Assembly (NCBI RefSeq): GCF_001281315.1
Contig: NZ_CP012479.1
Coordinates: 930,001 to 994,000 of the forward strand
DNA length: 64,000 nt
Direction of reading: 5' to 3'
DNA from: Arthrobacter sp. ERGS1:01
Lineage (GTDB): Bacteria > Actinomycetota > Actinomycetes > Actinomycetales > Micrococcaceae
Part shown: in pieces, positions 55,193 through 64,000 of the stretch
How the letters are laid out: each line of letters begins with the position of its first letter
Numbering within the stretch: the stretch's first letter is position 1
Position numbers and translations under genes: made by a program
Notes under the pieces: generated by a model
What the model was told of the DNA's origin: nothing
Databases searched by the model: none
What the model saw: only the letters and a program-made list of their open reading frames with translations

Positions 55193-55813
55193 ATGAGCGA
55201 GAACTCCCAGCAGGACCCCGCGAACGAACCCGCCGTCGACCCCGGCACCGACCAAACCGCACGGGCGCCCCGCAGCCGGTCCTATCTGTGGATGTGGCTT
55301 GGCTTTGCCGCGCTGGCCTATGTCTGCGACCAGCTGACCAAACTGTGGGTCACCTCAACCATGGTCGAGGGACAGACGACGCCGGTGATCCCCGGCATCC
55401 TGCAGTGGTACTACATCCGCAACTCCGGTGCCGCCTTCTCCATCGGGGAGAACTTCACCTGGTTCTTCACCCTCGTCATGGCCGCCGTCGCCGTCTTCAT
55501 CATCTGGCTGTCTCGGCGCATTGGATCCTTCTGGTGGGCCATCGGCCTGGGCCTGCTGCTGGGCGGCGCTCTGGGCAACCTGACCGACCGGCTGTTCCGG
55601 CCGCCGTCGTTCGGCATGGGCCACGTGGTGGACTTCATCTCCTTCCCGCACTTTGCGATCTTCAACATGGCCGACATGGGCGTAGTGGGTGGGGTCATCA
55701 CTGTGTGCATCCTGACATTGATCGGCATTCCGTTGGGCGGGCGGAAGACTGCCAAGGCAGCTGCCGCCAAGGCCGACGACGACTCAACCGCGGGGGAGAC
55801 CGACAATGACTGA
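55193..55813 (+). CDS. lspA: Lipoprotein signal peptidase (SPase II)
   Basis: A 206-residue membrane aspartic protease with four helices. [11 protein letters not shown] near 43, [18 protein letters not shown] near 77, [14 protein letters not shown] near 126 and [11 protein letters not shown] near 160 are the family motifs; the Asp residues in the last two are catalytic. It removes the signal peptide from lipidated prolipoproteins such as the one at 31995. The start is ATG 55193 with GAAAG upstream. Hydrophilic tails extend both ends. It overlaps rluD by eight bases. Confidence 0.95.
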   Translation: MSENSQQDPANEPAVDPGTDQTARAPRSRSYLWMWLGFAALAYVCDQLTKLWVTSTMVEGQTTPVIPGILQWYYIRNSGAAFSIGENFTWFFTLVMAAVAVFIIWLSRRIGSFWWAIGLGLLLGGALGNLTDRLFRPPSFGMGHVVDFISFPHFAIFNMADMGVVGGVITVCILTLIGIPLGGRKTAKAAAAKADDDSTAGETDND

Positions 55814-56729
55814 GACATTCACCGTTCCCGAGGACGCCGCCGGACTCCGGATCGACGCCGCCCTGGCCGCCCTGCTGGGCATCTCCCGCTCCGCCGCGGC
55901 CCTGCTGTGCACGGAGGGCAATGTGCTCCAGGACGGTGCCGCCGTCGGCAAATCGGAGAAGTTCCGGGCCGGCGCCAGCATCCAGGTGACCATCCCGGAA
56001 CGCCCGGACCGGCTCGCCGTCGTGGTGGAGCCCGTGGAAGGGCTCGAGATCCTGCTCGACGACGAGGAATTCGTCGTGATCGACAAGCCCGTCGGCGTCG
56101 CCGCCCACCCGTCCCCGGGCTGGGTGGGTCCCACCGTAGTGGGCGGCCTTGCCGCGGCGGGCTTCCGCATCTCCACCTCCGGCGCCCAGGAACGGGCCGG
56201 CATCGTGCACCGGCTCGACGTCGGCACCTCCGGGGCCATGGTGGTCGCCAAGACCGAGCACGCATACACCGTGCTGAAGCAGGCCTTCCGGGAACGCACC
56301 GTGGAAAAGATCTACCACGCCGTGGTCCAGGGACTCCCGGACCCGCTGGAGGGCACCATCGACGCCCCGATCGGCCGGCACCCCGGACACGACTGGCGGT
56401 TCGCCGTCATCGAGGACGGCCGTCCCTCCGTGACCCATTACGAGGTCCTTGAGGCGTTTGGGAAGGCCTCCCTCGTGGAGGTCCACCTGGAAACCGGGCG
56501 CACGCACCAGATCCGCGTCCACTTCTCCGCGCTGCGGCACCCGTGCGCCGGTGACCTCACCTACGGGGCGGACCCGAAGCTGGCGGCCGAACTCGGCCTG
56601 ACCCGGCAGTGGCTGCACGCCCACAAGCTCGGCTTCACCCACCCGTCGTCAGGGGAGTGGGTCAGCGTCACGAGCCCCTACCCGCAGGACCTCGACTACG
56701 CCCTGGGCCACCTCCGCGGAGACCACTAG
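55806..56729 (+). CDS. rluD: RluA-family pseudouridine synthase
   Basis: A 307-residue pseudouridine synthase with an N-terminal S4-like RNA-binding region (about 1-70) and the catalytic motif [18 protein letters not shown] near 138 holding the essential Asp. [20 protein letters not shown] near 226 is also conserved. It isomerises uridines in 23S rRNA, most likely positions 1911/1915/1917, though the exact site cannot be told by sequence. It overlaps lspA, the usual partner gene. A palindromic repeat element follows. Confidence 0.93.
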   Translation: MTETFTVPEDAAGLRIDAALAALLGISRSAAALLCTEGNVLQDGAAVGKSEKFRAGASIQVTIPERPDRLAVVVEPVEGLEILLDDEEFVVIDKPVGVAAHPSPGWVGPTVVGGLAAAGFRISTSGAQERAGIVHRLDVGTSGAMVVAKTEHAYTVLKQAFRERTVEKIYHAVVQGLPDPLEGTIDAPIGRHPGHDWRFAVIEDGRPSVTHYEVLEAFGKASLVEVHLETGRTHQIRVHFSALRHPCAGDLTYGADPKLAAELGLTRQWLHAHKLGFTHPSSGEWVSVTSPYPQDLDYALGHLRGDH

Positions 56730-56736
56730 ACCCAAC

Positions 56737-56922
56737 GCCGTATCACTTTTGGCTCGATTTCCACTGACGCGGTATCACCTTTGGTTCGATTTCCCGCGAC
56801 CCGGTATCAGCTTTGGCGCAATGGAGCGGAACGCTCTCTCACCTGGTGGGAGGGCGTTCCGCCATTTGGCGCCAAAGGTGATACCGCGTTGGGCGGGAAG
56901 GTGCCAAAGGTGATACCGCGTC
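56737..56922. repeat. Palindromic repeat element with 32-bp phased arms
   Basis: A 17-bp unit close to GCGGTATCACCTTTGGC occurs at 56737, 56769 and 56801 in plus orientation and at 56871 and 56903 inverted. Neighbouring copies in each group are exactly 32 bp apart. The ends 56766-56784 and 56904-56922 form a perfect 19-bp inverted repeat, and the centre (about 56812-56876) folds into a near-perfect stem containing GCGGAACGC and GCGTTCCGC. The element fills the 257-bp gap between rluD and dnaE. No ORF lies inside. It resembles REP/BIME or miniature inverted-repeat elements. Confidence 0.85.
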
Positions 56923-56974
56923 GGGGTAGGGGAGGGGCACCCGAACTTGGGCGTCGGCACTCAGGCGGCCACCG

Positions 56975-56980
56975 TAGAAT
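56975..56980 (+). promoter_or_regulatory. Leaderless -10 element (TAGAAT)
   Basis: TAGAAT, six bases, then the GTG at 56987 of dnaE. Confidence 0.6.
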
Positions 56981-56986
56981 GGTGCG

Positions 56987-59900
56987 GTGGCTAGCTCATC
57001 GACTGACAGTTTTGTCCATCTTCACACGCACACCGAATACTCCATGCTTGACGGTGCCGCGCGCCTGACGGAGCTGTTCGAGGAGACCAACCGGCTGGGC
57101 ATGCCGGCCCTGGCCACCACCGACCACGGCTACCTTTTCGGGGCGTTCGACTTTTGGAAGAAGGCCACCGACGCCGGCGTCAAGCCCATCATCGGCGTGG
57201 AGGCCTATGTCACCCCGGGCACGGCCCGCACCGACAAAACCCGCGTGAAGTGGCGCACGGACGAGAGCCAGCGGAAGGACGATGTCTCCGGCGGTGGCTC
57301 CTACACGCACATGACGCTGCTCAGCTACAACAACCAGGGCATGCGCAACCTGTTTCGCGCGTCCTCCCTGGCCTCCCTGGATTCGGTGTTCGGCAAGTAC
57401 CCGCGCCTGGACCGCGAACTGCTCAACGAGTACCACCCCGGCCTGATCGCCACCACCGGGTGCCCGTCCGGCGAGGTGCAGACCAAGCTCCGGCTGGGCC
57501 AATACAACGAGGCCAAGGCCGCCGCGTCCGAATTCCAGGACATCTTCGGCAAGGAAAACTACTTCTGCGAGCTCATGGACCACGGGCTCGACATTGAGCG
57601 CCGCGTCACGAAGGACCTGCTCAAGCTGGCCCGGGAACTGCAGATTCCCCTTGTCGCCACGAACGACCTCCACTACACGCACGAACATGACGCGAAGGCC
57701 CACGAGGCCCTGCTGGCCCTGCAGTCGGGCTCCACGCTGCTCGAACCCACCTATGACAACGGCGGCTCCCGCTTCGCGTTCAACGGCAGCGGCTACTACC
57801 TGAAGTCGCCGGCGGAAATGCGCGCCCTGTTCTCCGAACTGCCCGAGGCCTGCGACAACACGCTGCTCATCGCCGAGCGGTGCGAGGTCTCGTTCAACGA
57901 GAACGCCAACTACATGCCCAAGTTCCCCTGCCCGCCCGGCGACGACGAAACGTCCTGGCTGGTCAAGGAGGTCGATACGGGGCTCCGTTACCGCTACCCG
58001 GGCGGCATCCCCGACAACGTTCGTGAGCGCGCCGATTACGAGCTGGGCGTCATCAACAAGATGGGCTTCCCCGGCTACTTCCTGGTGGTGGCCGACTTCA
58101 TCAACTGGTCCAAGGACAACGGCATCCGGGTGGGACCCGGCCGTGGTTCGGGTGCCGGTTCCATGGTGGCCTACGCCATGCGCATCACCGACCTGGATCC
58201 GATCCACCACGGATTGATCTTTGAGCGCTTCCTGAACCCGGAACGCGTCTCCATGCCCGACTTCGACGTCGACTTCGATGATCGTCGCCGGCATGAGGTC
58301 ATCAAGTACGTGACCGAAAAGTATGGCGACGAGCGTGTGGCCATGATCGTCACCTACGGCAGCATCAAGTCCAAGCAGGCGCTCAAGGATTCCTCCCGCG
58401 TGCTGGGCTACCCGTTCAGCATGGGCGAGTCCCTCACCAAGGCGCTGCCGCCGGCCGTCATGGCCAAGGACATCCCGCTGCACGACATCGAGGACCCCAA
58501 GTCCAAGCGCTACGGCGAGGCCGGGGACTTCCGCCAGCTCCTGTTGACCGATCCGGAAGCCGCCAAGGTCTTTGAGACGGCCAAGGGCCTGGAGGGGCTC
58601 AAACGCCAGTGGGGCGTGCACGCCGCCGGCGTCATCATGAGCTCCGACCCGATCATCGACGTCATCCCGATCATGCGCCGATTCCAGGACGGCCAGGTCA
58701 TCACCCAGTTCGACTACCCCACGGCCGAGGGCCTGGGGCTGATCAAAATGGACTTTTTGGGGTTGCGAAACCTCACGATCATCACGGACGCGCTGGAGAA
58801 CATCAAGGCCAACCAGGACTTTGAGCTTGACCTGGAGGGGCTGGCGCTCGATGACCCCGGCTCCTATGAACTCATGGCGCGCGGCGACACCCTGGGCGTG
58901 TTCCAGCTCGACGGCGGCCCCATGCGCGGGCTGCTCAAACTCATGCGCCCCGACAACTTCGAGGACATCTCGGCCGTCCTGGCCCTGTATCGGCCCGGTC
59001 CCATGGGTGCGGACTCCCACACGAACTATGCGTTGCGCAAAAACGGCCTGCAACCCATCACCCCCATCCACCCGGAGCTTGAGGAGCCCCTGGAGGAGAT
59101 CCTGGGCGGAACCTACGGTTTGATCGTGTACCAGGAGCAGGTGATGTCGATCGCGCAGAAGCTGGCCGGCTACTCGCTGGGCCGGGCCGACATCCTGCGC
59201 CGCGCCATGGGTAAGAAGAAGAAGTCCGAGCTGGACAAGCAGTACGCCGGCTTCCACCAGGGCATGCTCGACAACGGCTACTCCGACGCCGCTGTCAAGA
59301 CGCTGTGGGAAATCCTGCTGCCGTTCTCCGACTACGCCTTCAACAAGGCCCACTCGGCGGCATACGGCGTGGTCAGCTATTGGACCGCCTACCTGAAGGC
59401 GCACTACCCGGCCGAGTACATGGCAGCCCTGTTGACGTCCGTCGGTGACGACAAGGACAAGTCGGCGCTGTACCTGAACGAGTGCCGCCACATGGGCATT
59501 ACCGTGCTCGCCCCCGACGTCAACGAGTCGGCGCTGAACTTCACCCCGGTCGGCAAGGATATCCGCTTCGGCATGGGCGCCATCCGCAACGTCGGCTCCA
59601 ACGTGGTCAACGCCCTGGTCGAGTCCCGGAAGGAAAAGGGGAACTTTGAAAGCTTCTCCGACTTCCTCATGAAGGTCCCGGCCGTGGTCTGCAACAAGCG
59701 CACCATTGAATCCCTCATCAAATCCGGTGCGTTCGACTCCCTGGGCCACCCGCGCCGGGCCCTGGCGATGATCCATGAGGAGGCCATCGACTCCGTCATC
59801 ACCCTTAAGCGCAACGAGGCCGTGGGTCAGTTCGACCTCTTCGCCGGGCTGGGGGGCGACGACGCCGAACAAGAGTCCGCGCTCGTCACCGACATCCCGG

Positions 59901-60556
59901 ATTTGCCCGAGTGGGAAAAGAAGGACAAGCTCGCCTTCGAGCGCGACATGCTGGGCCTGTACGTCTCCGACCACCCGTTGCAGGGCCTGGAAGGGATCCT
60001 GAGCCAGAACGCGGACATGTCCATCACCCAGGTGCTGGCGGATGACGGCCCCCAGGACGGCCACATCATCACGATCTCCGGCATGATCACCAGCCTCCAG
60101 CGGCGCATCGCCAAGAGCAGCGGCAACCCGTATGCGCGCTGCGAGGTGGAGGACCTGGGCGGCTCGGTGGAGGTCATGTTCTTTGGCCAGGTCTACGGCC
60201 CCATCGCCACCATCCTGGCCGAGGACCTGATCGTGGTCATCAAGGGACGGCTGCAAAAGCGCGACGACGGCGCCATCACGCTCAACGCCATGGAACTCTC
60301 GGTGCCGGATCTGACCGAGGGACTGGCCGGCCCGCTGGTGATCTCCATGCCCGAACACAAGGCCACAGAACCGGTGCTGCTGGCGCTCAAGGACGTGCTG
60401 GGCACCCACCGGGGCAACACCGAGGTCAAGATGCACCTGAGCGGAACCCGCAGCATCAAGGTCATGAAGCTGCCGCTACACCACCGGGTCAACCCCACGC
60501 CGGCACTCTTTGGCGACCTGAAGGTCCTGCTGGGCCCCACCTGCCTTGAGGGATAG
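56987..60556 (+). CDS. dnaE: DNA polymerase III alpha subunit
   Basis: A 1189-residue replicative polymerase. The PHP domain opens FVHLHTHTEYSMLDGAARLT with metal-binding His residues. GPGRGSGAGSMVAYAMRI near 382 and PDFDVDFDDRRRHEV near 423 carry the catalytic Asp residues of the palm. The fingers and an OB-fold region (ITISGMITSLQRRIAKSSGN near 1025) complete the chain. This is the DnaE1-type main polymerase by length. The GTG start is leaderless, and a palindromic repeat element lies just upstream. Nothing resembling a frameshift was seen. Confidence 0.97.
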   Translation: MASSSTDSFVHLHTHTEYSMLDGAARLTELFEETNRLGMPALATTDHGYLFGAFDFWKKATDAGVKPIIGVEAYVTPGTARTDKTRVKWRTDESQRKDDVSGGGSYTHMTLLSYNNQGMRNLFRASSLASLDSVFGKYPRLDRELLNEYHPGLIATTGCPSGEVQTKLRLGQYNEAKAAASEFQDIFGKENYFCELMDHGLDIERRVTKDLLKLARELQIPLVATNDLHYTHEHDAKAHEALLALQSGSTLLEPTYDNGGSRFAFNGSGYYLKSPAEMRALFSELPEACDNTLLIAERCEVSFNENANYMPKFPCPPGDDETSWLVKEVDTGLRYRYPGGIPDNVRERADYELGVINKMGFPGYFLVVADFINWSKDNGIRVGPGRGSGAGSMVAYAMRITDLDPIHHGLIFERFLNPERVSMPDFDVDFDDRRRHEVIKYVTEKYGDERVAMIVTYGSIKSKQALKDSSRVLGYPFSMGESLTKALPPAVMAKDIPLHDIEDPKSKRYGEAGDFRQLLLTDPEAAKVFETAKGLEGLKRQWGVHAAGVIMSSDPIIDVIPIMRRFQDGQVITQFDYPTAEGLGLIKMDFLGLRNLTIITDALENIKANQDFELDLEGLALDDPGSYELMARGDTLGVFQLDGGPMRGLLKLMRPDNFEDISAVLALYRPGPMGADSHTNYALRKNGLQPITPIHPELEEPLEEILGGTYGLIVYQEQVMSIAQKLAGYSLGRADILRRAMGKKKKSELDKQYAGFHQGMLDNGYSDAAVKTLWEILLPFSDYAFNKAHSAAYGVVSYWTAYLKAHYPAEYMAALLTSVGDDKDKSALYLNECRHMGITVLAPDVNESALNFTPVGKDIRFGMGAIRNVGSNVVNALVESRKEKGNFESFSDFLMKVPAVVCNKRTIESLIKSGAFDSLGHPRRALAMIHEEAIDSVITLKRNEAVGQFDLFAGLGGDDAEQESALVTDIPDLPEWEKKDKLAFERDMLGLYVSDHPLQGLEGILSQNADMSITQVLADDGPQDGHIITISGMITSLQRRIAKSSGNPYARCEVEDLGGSVEVMFFGQVYGPIATILAEDLIVVIKGRLQKRDDGAITLNAMELSVPDLTEGLAGPLVISMPEHKATEPVLLALKDVLGTHRGNTEVKMHLSGTRSIKVMKLPLHHRVNPTPALFGDLKVLLGPTCLEG

Positions 60557-60579
60557 CCGGAAGGCGCGGGTTGACGGGT

Positions 60580-60585
60580 TAGGGT
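60580..60585 (+). promoter_or_regulatory. Leaderless -10 element (TAGGGT)
   Basis: TAGGGT, six bases, then the ATG at 60592 of the membrane-protein gene. Confidence 0.5.
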
Positions 60586-60591
60586 GGTGCC

Positions 60592-61185
60592 ATGAGTGAA
60601 AAGCTGCCCGAAAGCACCGGTTACCCAGGGTTCGACGCCGGTCAGGCCACGGGTGCCGCCGCGCCCGTGCCGCGCCGCCATGCGCGGCCCGGCGGTGTGC
60701 ACGCGCCTTTGTCGACGGCCGGCACCTGGCAGCGGTGGCTGCTGGGTTCGGCCCTTGCCGGGATCGGCTGGGGTGTCGTGTGGTGGCTGGCCGCACCGGG
60801 CGGGGCGTTCTATGGCAACGGCACCGACTACGCAGTCTGGCTGCCGCGGGACCTGATGCTGGGCGCGATCAGCGTCCTCGCCGGCTTTGCCATGGGCGTG
60901 CTGCTCGTGCGGGCCGCGGACCGTCCCGGCGGGAGGGCCGGCGCCGTCACCCGCCTGCTGGCAGCAACGGTGGGCGGCCTGCTGGGTTCGGTGATCGCCT
61001 GGCGGATAGGTGTCTTCGCGGGGGATTTGTTCCACACCCCGCCGGCCAACATGCCCAACCCGAGCATCGTGTTTTCGCTGCGATCCTCATCAATCCTGCT
61101 CCTGTGGCCGCTTGCCGCAGCCGCCGTCGTCTTCGTGCACACCTTCGTTTCCTACGCATTCGTGCCGTCCCGCTCCGCCGACTGA
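60592..61185 (+). CDS. Four-helix membrane protein, unknown function
   Basis: The 197-residue protein has a hydrophilic N-terminus of about 45 residues and four hydrophobic segments (about 48-70, 85-104, 116-136 and 166-187). An extracellular-type loop holds FHTPPANMPNPS. No catalytic motif or known domain is recognised; it may belong to a conserved actinobacterial membrane family of unknown role. It has its own leaderless start and lies between dnaE and hisD, 75 bp before hisD, but the separate -10 before hisD suggests separate transcription. Confidence 0.75.
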   Translation: MSEKLPESTGYPGFDAGQATGAAAPVPRRHARPGGVHAPLSTAGTWQRWLLGSALAGIGWGVVWWLAAPGGAFYGNGTDYAVWLPRDLMLGAISVLAGFAMGVLLVRAADRPGGRAGAVTRLLAATVGGLLGSVIAWRIGVFAGDLFHTPPANMPNPSIVFSLRSSSILLLWPLAAAAVVFVHTFVSYAFVPSRSAD

Positions 61186-61247
61186 GCACCGGGATTGCTG
61201 CCCGCGCATTTGTGACGGCTGCGGCCGTGCGCCGCAGCGCCAGCTTG

Positions 61248-61253
61248 TAAACT
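61248..61253 (+). promoter_or_regulatory. Leaderless -10 element (TAAACT)
   Basis: TAAACT, seven bases, then the GTG at 61261 of hisD. Confidence 0.5.
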
Positions 61254-61260
61254 TGTTCCC

Positions 61261-62670
61261 GTGAGCAACCTTGAAACTTCCGCGTCCACCGTTCCCGCCA
61301 CCACCCCGGCACCCGGGCATGGCGGCGCCACCCGCTTCACCTTGGGCCGGACCGATCTTCGCGGCCGCACCATGACGCTGACCGAGCTCAAGCACGCCGT
61401 GCCGCGCACGGCCACGGCCACCGTGACCACGGCCGAGACCGCCGTCACGGCCATCATCGCCGACGTGCGGACCCGCGGTTTTGCCGCCCTGGGTGAGCTG
61501 GCGGAGAAGTTCGACGGCGTCGCCCAGGACCACCCCAGGGTGCCGGCCGAGGCGCTGGCCGAGGCCCTGGAAGGGCTCGACCCCACGGTGCGGGCAGCCC
61601 TGGAGGAATCGATTGCCCGGGCACGGGCCTTCGCCACGGCCCAGCGCCCGGCCGACGTCGAACTTCCCATCGCCAACGGCGCCGTCATCTCACAGCGTTG
61701 GATTCCCGTACGCCGCGTGGGCCTGTACGTGCCAGGTGGGCTGGCTGCCTACCCGTCCTCGGTCATCATGAACGTTGTCCCGGCGTTGGCAGCCGGCGTC
61801 GGTTCCGTGGCCCTGGCGTCCCCGCCGCAAAAGGAATTCGGCGGGCTGCCGGACCTGACGGTCCTCGCCGCCGCGGCGCTGCTCGGCATCGACGAGGTCT
61901 ACGCCATGGGCGGCGCCCAGGCCATCGCGGCCTTCGCCTACGGCGTCCCCGCCGGTACCACGGCCGCCGGTGACGGCGAGGTGCTGGAACCCGTCGACGT
62001 CGTCACGGGCCCCGGCAACATCTTCGTGGCAACCGCCAAGCGGCTCGTCAAGGGCGTGGTGGGCATCGACTCCGAGGCCGGCGCCACCGAGATCGCCGTG
62101 CTGGCCGACCACACCGCCAACCCCGTGTTCGTGGCCGCGGACCTGATCAGCCAGGCCGAACACGATCCCAACGCCGGCGCAGTCCTGGTGACCACCTCCC
62201 AGGAGCTGGCCGCCGCCGTCGAGGTTGAACTGGCCGCCCAGGTGGCCGCAACCACCCACCGCGAACGGGTGGAAACGGCGTTGAGCGGACCGCAGTCGGG
62301 GATCGTGCTCGTGGACGGGATCGACCAGGGCGTCGCCGTGTGCAACGCCTACGCCGCCGAACACCTCGAGGTGGTCACCGAGAACGCTGTCGAGGTCGCC
62401 TCCCGGATCACGAATGCCGGCGCCATCTTTGTGGGCGATTACAGCCCCGTGAGCCTTGGCGACTACTGCGCCGGCTCCAACCACGTGCTGCCCACCGGTG
62501 GCACGGCCGCGTTCTCCTCGGGCCTGAACGTGACCACGTTCCTGCGCGCCGTCCAGTTCATCAACTACGACAAGGATGCGCTGTCCCAGGTGGCGGGCCA
62601 CGTCGTGGCGCTCTCGCGCGCCGAGGGCCTGCCGGCGCACGGGGATGCCGTGGCCGTGCGGTTTGCCTGA
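61261..62670 (+). CDS. hisD: Histidinol dehydrogenase
   Basis: The 469-residue enzyme has [19 protein letters not shown] near 156, [14 protein letters not shown] near 218, [16 protein letters not shown] near 247, [13 protein letters not shown] near 296 and [12 protein letters not shown] near 364. The latter two hold zinc-binding and catalytic His and Glu residues. It oxidises L-histidinol to L-histidine with two NAD, the last step of histidine synthesis, in the cytoplasm. The GTG start is leaderless. hisC and the rest of the usual operon are not downstream; nrdR follows instead. Confidence 0.96.
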   Translation: MSNLETSASTVPATTPAPGHGGATRFTLGRTDLRGRTMTLTELKHAVPRTATATVTTAETAVTAIIADVRTRGFAALGELAEKFDGVAQDHPRVPAEALAEALEGLDPTVRAALEESIARARAFATAQRPADVELPIANGAVISQRWIPVRRVGLYVPGGLAAYPSSVIMNVVPALAAGVGSVALASPPQKEFGGLPDLTVLAAAALLGIDEVYAMGGAQAIAAFAYGVPAGTTAAGDGEVLEPVDVVTGPGNIFVATAKRLVKGVVGIDSEAGATEIAVLADHTANPVFVAADLISQAEHDPNAGAVLVTTSQELAAAVEVELAAQVAATTHRERVETALSGPQSGIVLVDGIDQGVAVCNAYAAEHLEVVTENAVEVASRITNAGAIFVGDYSPVSLGDYCAGSNHVLPTGGTAAFSSGLNVTTFLRAVQFINYDKDALSQVAGHVVALSRAEGLPAHGDAVAVRFA

Positions 62671-62706
62671 GGTACCGGCGCTGCCGGCGCGCGGCTATGG
62701 ACGGCA

Positions 62707-62761
62707 ACCACTATATGTGGTAATTACCTGATTGTAATTTCCCCATATGTAGCCATAGACT
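62707..62761 (+). promoter_or_regulatory. nrdR promoter with two NrdR-type boxes
   Basis: TTGTAA (62733-62738) and TAGACT (62756-62761) are 17 bases apart. Two box cores, CTATATGTGG (from 62711) and CCATATGTAG (from 62743), match the NrdR consensus CWATATATWG at eight of ten positions and lie exactly 32 bp apart. The second box fills the promoter spacer, which suggests autorepression. Confidence 0.65.
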
Positions 62762-62791
62762 GGCCTTAACCGCTTTCCTGGAGGGACCTGG

Positions 62792-63268
62792 ATGTACTGC
62801 CCGTTTTGCCGTAATCCCGACTCGCGCGTCGTTGATTCGCGCCTGTCCGACGACGGCTCATCGATTCGCCGGCGCCGCCAGTGCACCGAATGCGGGCGGC
62901 GCTTCAGCACGGTCGAAACGGCCAGCCTGTCCGTCAGCAAGCGCTCCGGCGTCGCGGAACCGTTCAGCCGCAGCAAGGTTATCAGTGGCGTCCGCAAGGC
63001 CTGCCAGGGCCGGCCCGTCACGGACGACGACCTGGCAAAACTGGCCCAGGAAGTGGAGGAATCCATCCGGGCCAGCGGAGCCGCCGAAATCGAGGCAAAC
63101 GACGTCGGCCTGGCCATTTTGGCGCCGCTGCAACGCCTAGACCTGGTGGCCTACCTGCGTTTCGCCAGCGTCTACCAGGCGTTCAATTCCCTGGAAGACT
63201 TCGAGGATTCCATCAAGGAACTGCGCCGCGAATACCCGGCAGGCACCTCCGCCCCGCACGGGCCGTAA
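62792..63268 (+). CDS. nrdR: Transcriptional repressor NrdR
   Basis: The 158-residue protein has an N-terminal zinc ribbon with two CxxC pairs ([17 protein letters not shown] and [17 protein letters not shown], Cys 3, 6, 31 and 34) and a C-terminal ATP-cone (about 47-137) that senses ATP and dATP. It represses ribonucleotide reductase genes in response to dATP. GGAGGG lies 7 bases before the ATG. Two NrdR-type boxes sit over its own promoter. No nrd structural gene is in the window, so its main targets lie elsewhere. Confidence 0.96.
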   Translation: MYCPFCRNPDSRVVDSRLSDDGSSIRRRRQCTECGRRFSTVETASLSVSKRSGVAEPFSRSKVISGVRKACQGRPVTDDDLAKLAQEVEESIRASGAAEIEANDVGLAILAPLQRLDLVAYLRFASVYQAFNSLEDFEDSIKELRREYPAGTSAPHGP

Positions 63269-63272
63269 ATCT

Positions 63273-63310
63273 CCGGTGGCGTCCGGGAGGGGAAGCCCGG
63301 ATGCCGCCGG
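63273..63310. terminator. Terminator between convergent nrdR and SDR genes
   Basis: CCGGTGGCGTCCGGG (63273-63287) and CCCGGATGCCGCCGG (63296-63310) form an imperfect 15-bp stem with two mismatches. There is no T run. Confidence 0.5.
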
Positions 63311-63312
63311 CG

Positions 63313-64000
63313 TCACCGGCCGCCGGCGACCGGCAGCACGACCCCTGTGATGTAGGAGGCTTCGGGGCCCAGCAGCCACAGCACGGCGGCGGCCACCTCG
63401 GACGGCTCGGCGCCGCGGCCCAGCGGAATGGTCGGGTTGAGCCGCTCCACCCTGTCCGGCATGCCGGCCGCCGCATGCAGCGAGGTATTGGTACTGCCCG
63501 GGGCCACGGCGTTGACCCGGATCCCGTGCGCGGCCGCCTCGGTGGCAAAGCCCAGCGTCAGCACGTCCACGGCGCCCTTGGACGCGGCGTAATGCACCCA
63601 GGTGCCGGGGGAGCCGGCCTTCGTGGCGGTGGAGGAGATGTTGATGATGCTCCCGCCCGGACCGCCGGAAACGGTGGACATGCGCCGTTGCGCCTCCTGG
63701 CACATGTACGCAACGCCGGCCACATTGACGTCAAGCACGCGCTTGATGGTTTGCGCCGGGACGTCGACCAGGGACCCGATCAGGTTGCCGGTGATGCCGG
63801 CGTTGTTGACCACGGCCGTCAGCTGTCCCAGGGTGGCCGCCTCGTCAAAAAGCCGTTCGACGTCGGCCGGATCGCTGACGTCGGCCCGCACGGCGAGGGC
63901 GGTGCCGCCGTCGTTCGTGATGGCAGCCACCACGTCCCGGGCGCCGTCGGAGTCGGCCGAATAGTTCACCACCACCGCATACCCCGCGGCGGCAGCCTGG
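63313..64000 (-). CDS. Short-chain dehydrogenase/reductase, 5' end beyond the window
   Basis: The visible 229 residues are the C-terminal part of a classical SDR of the FabG type. They include VNNAGITGN, the catalytic IINISSTATKAGSPGTWVHY with Ser and YAASKGAVD with Tyr-x-x-x-Lys, VNAVAPGSTNT and the final YITGVVLPVAGGR. The dinucleotide-binding TGxxxGIG lies outside the window on the right. It reduces or oxidises an alcohol or ketone with NAD(P); the substrate is unknown. It converges on nrdR. Confidence 0.88.
   Translation of the reverse strand, partial: QAAAAGYAVVVNYSADSDGARDVVAAITNDGGTALAVRADVSDPADVERLFDEAATLGQLTAVVNNAGITGNLIGSLVDVPAQTIKRVLDVNVAGVAYMCQEAQRRMSTVSGGPGGSIINISSTATKAGSPGTWVHYAASKGAVDVLTLGFATEAAAHGIRVNAVAPGSTNTSLHAAAGMPDRVERLNPTIPLGRGAEPSEVAAAVLWLLGPEASYITGVVLPVAGGR

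Noticed and set aside
56737..56922. CRISPR array (regular 32-bp spacing of 17-bp repeats)
   Set aside because: Copies occur in both orientations around a hairpin core, spacers are 15 bp and resemble each other, and no cas gene is present.
56996..60436. 1146-codon minus-strand ORF opposite dnaE
   Set aside because: Shadow of dnaE caused by high GC; no recognisable protein.

Overview
The window is high-GC chromosomal DNA from an actinobacterium, most likely an Arthrobacter-like member of the Micrococcaceae. This rests on gene order shared with Mycobacterium and Corynebacterium (gcvH-garA/odhI-MerR-DUF151-MerR-gcvP; aroG-Ser/Thr kinase-Rv2175c-like-idsA; mraZ to wag31), on SepF and DivIVA/Wag31, on many leaderless ATG/GTG starts, and on a MurE that lacks the DNPR signature of diaminopimelate enzymes, as expected for an L-lysine peptidoglycan. 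No phage, plasmid, insertion sequence or CRISPR array was recognised; almost all of the window is core genome.

Layout: 1-1000 holds a tRNA-Pro, palindromic DNA, a molybdate-binding Mop protein and a 52-residue membrane peptide. 1010-6444 is a small accessory set: a NAD(P)-binding reductase, an SMP-30-type lactonase, a urea-channel operon with a short leader ORF, a UspA-CrcB-CrcB fluoride-export operon and a membrane protein. 6651-13718 is the gcvH-garA-ftsR-DUF151-MerR cluster, then an orphan ParA and gcvP. 14007-25996 holds pyruvate carboxylase, an EspI-like MinD ATPase, a long-chain acyl-CoA ligase, a ROK glucokinase, an esterase pair, an acyltransferase and class II DAHP synthase. 25997-26597 is a non-coding island made of a terminator and repeats. 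26598-34639 holds a PASTA-domain Ser/Thr kinase, a LysM/SLT lytic transglycosylase, an Rv2175c-like regulator, a polyprenyl synthase, a lipoprotein, DNA polymerase IV and a DUF3040 protein.

35096-56729 is the division and cell-wall cluster: mraZ-rsmH-ftsL-ftsI-murE-murF-mraY-murD-ftsW-murG-murC-ftsQ-ftsZ-pgeF-yggS-sepF-yggT-divIVA-lspA-rluD. Most neighbouring mur/fts genes overlap by 1-8 bases, so they are probably translationally coupled. sepF is split by one missing base in a C run. 56730-63975 carries a palindromic repeat element, dnaE, a membrane protein, hisD, nrdR with two upstream NrdR-type boxes, and the 3' part of a short-chain dehydrogenase running off the window.

The most interesting link is regulatory. 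The first MerR gene (7634-8401) sits beside a garA/odhI homologue exactly as FtsR does in Corynebacterium, where FtsR activates ftsZ. A perfect 8+8 bp palindrome lies upstream of ftsZ here (50249-50267), and a near copy lies upstream of the second MerR gene (8934-8949). Other points worth a second look are two one-base homopolymer shortenings (tRNA-Pro anticodon loop and sepF), two long palindromic intergenic elements (26163-26570 and 56737-56922), a 10-bp-phased MraZ operator, and at least ten TANNNT-N5-7-start leaderless promoters.
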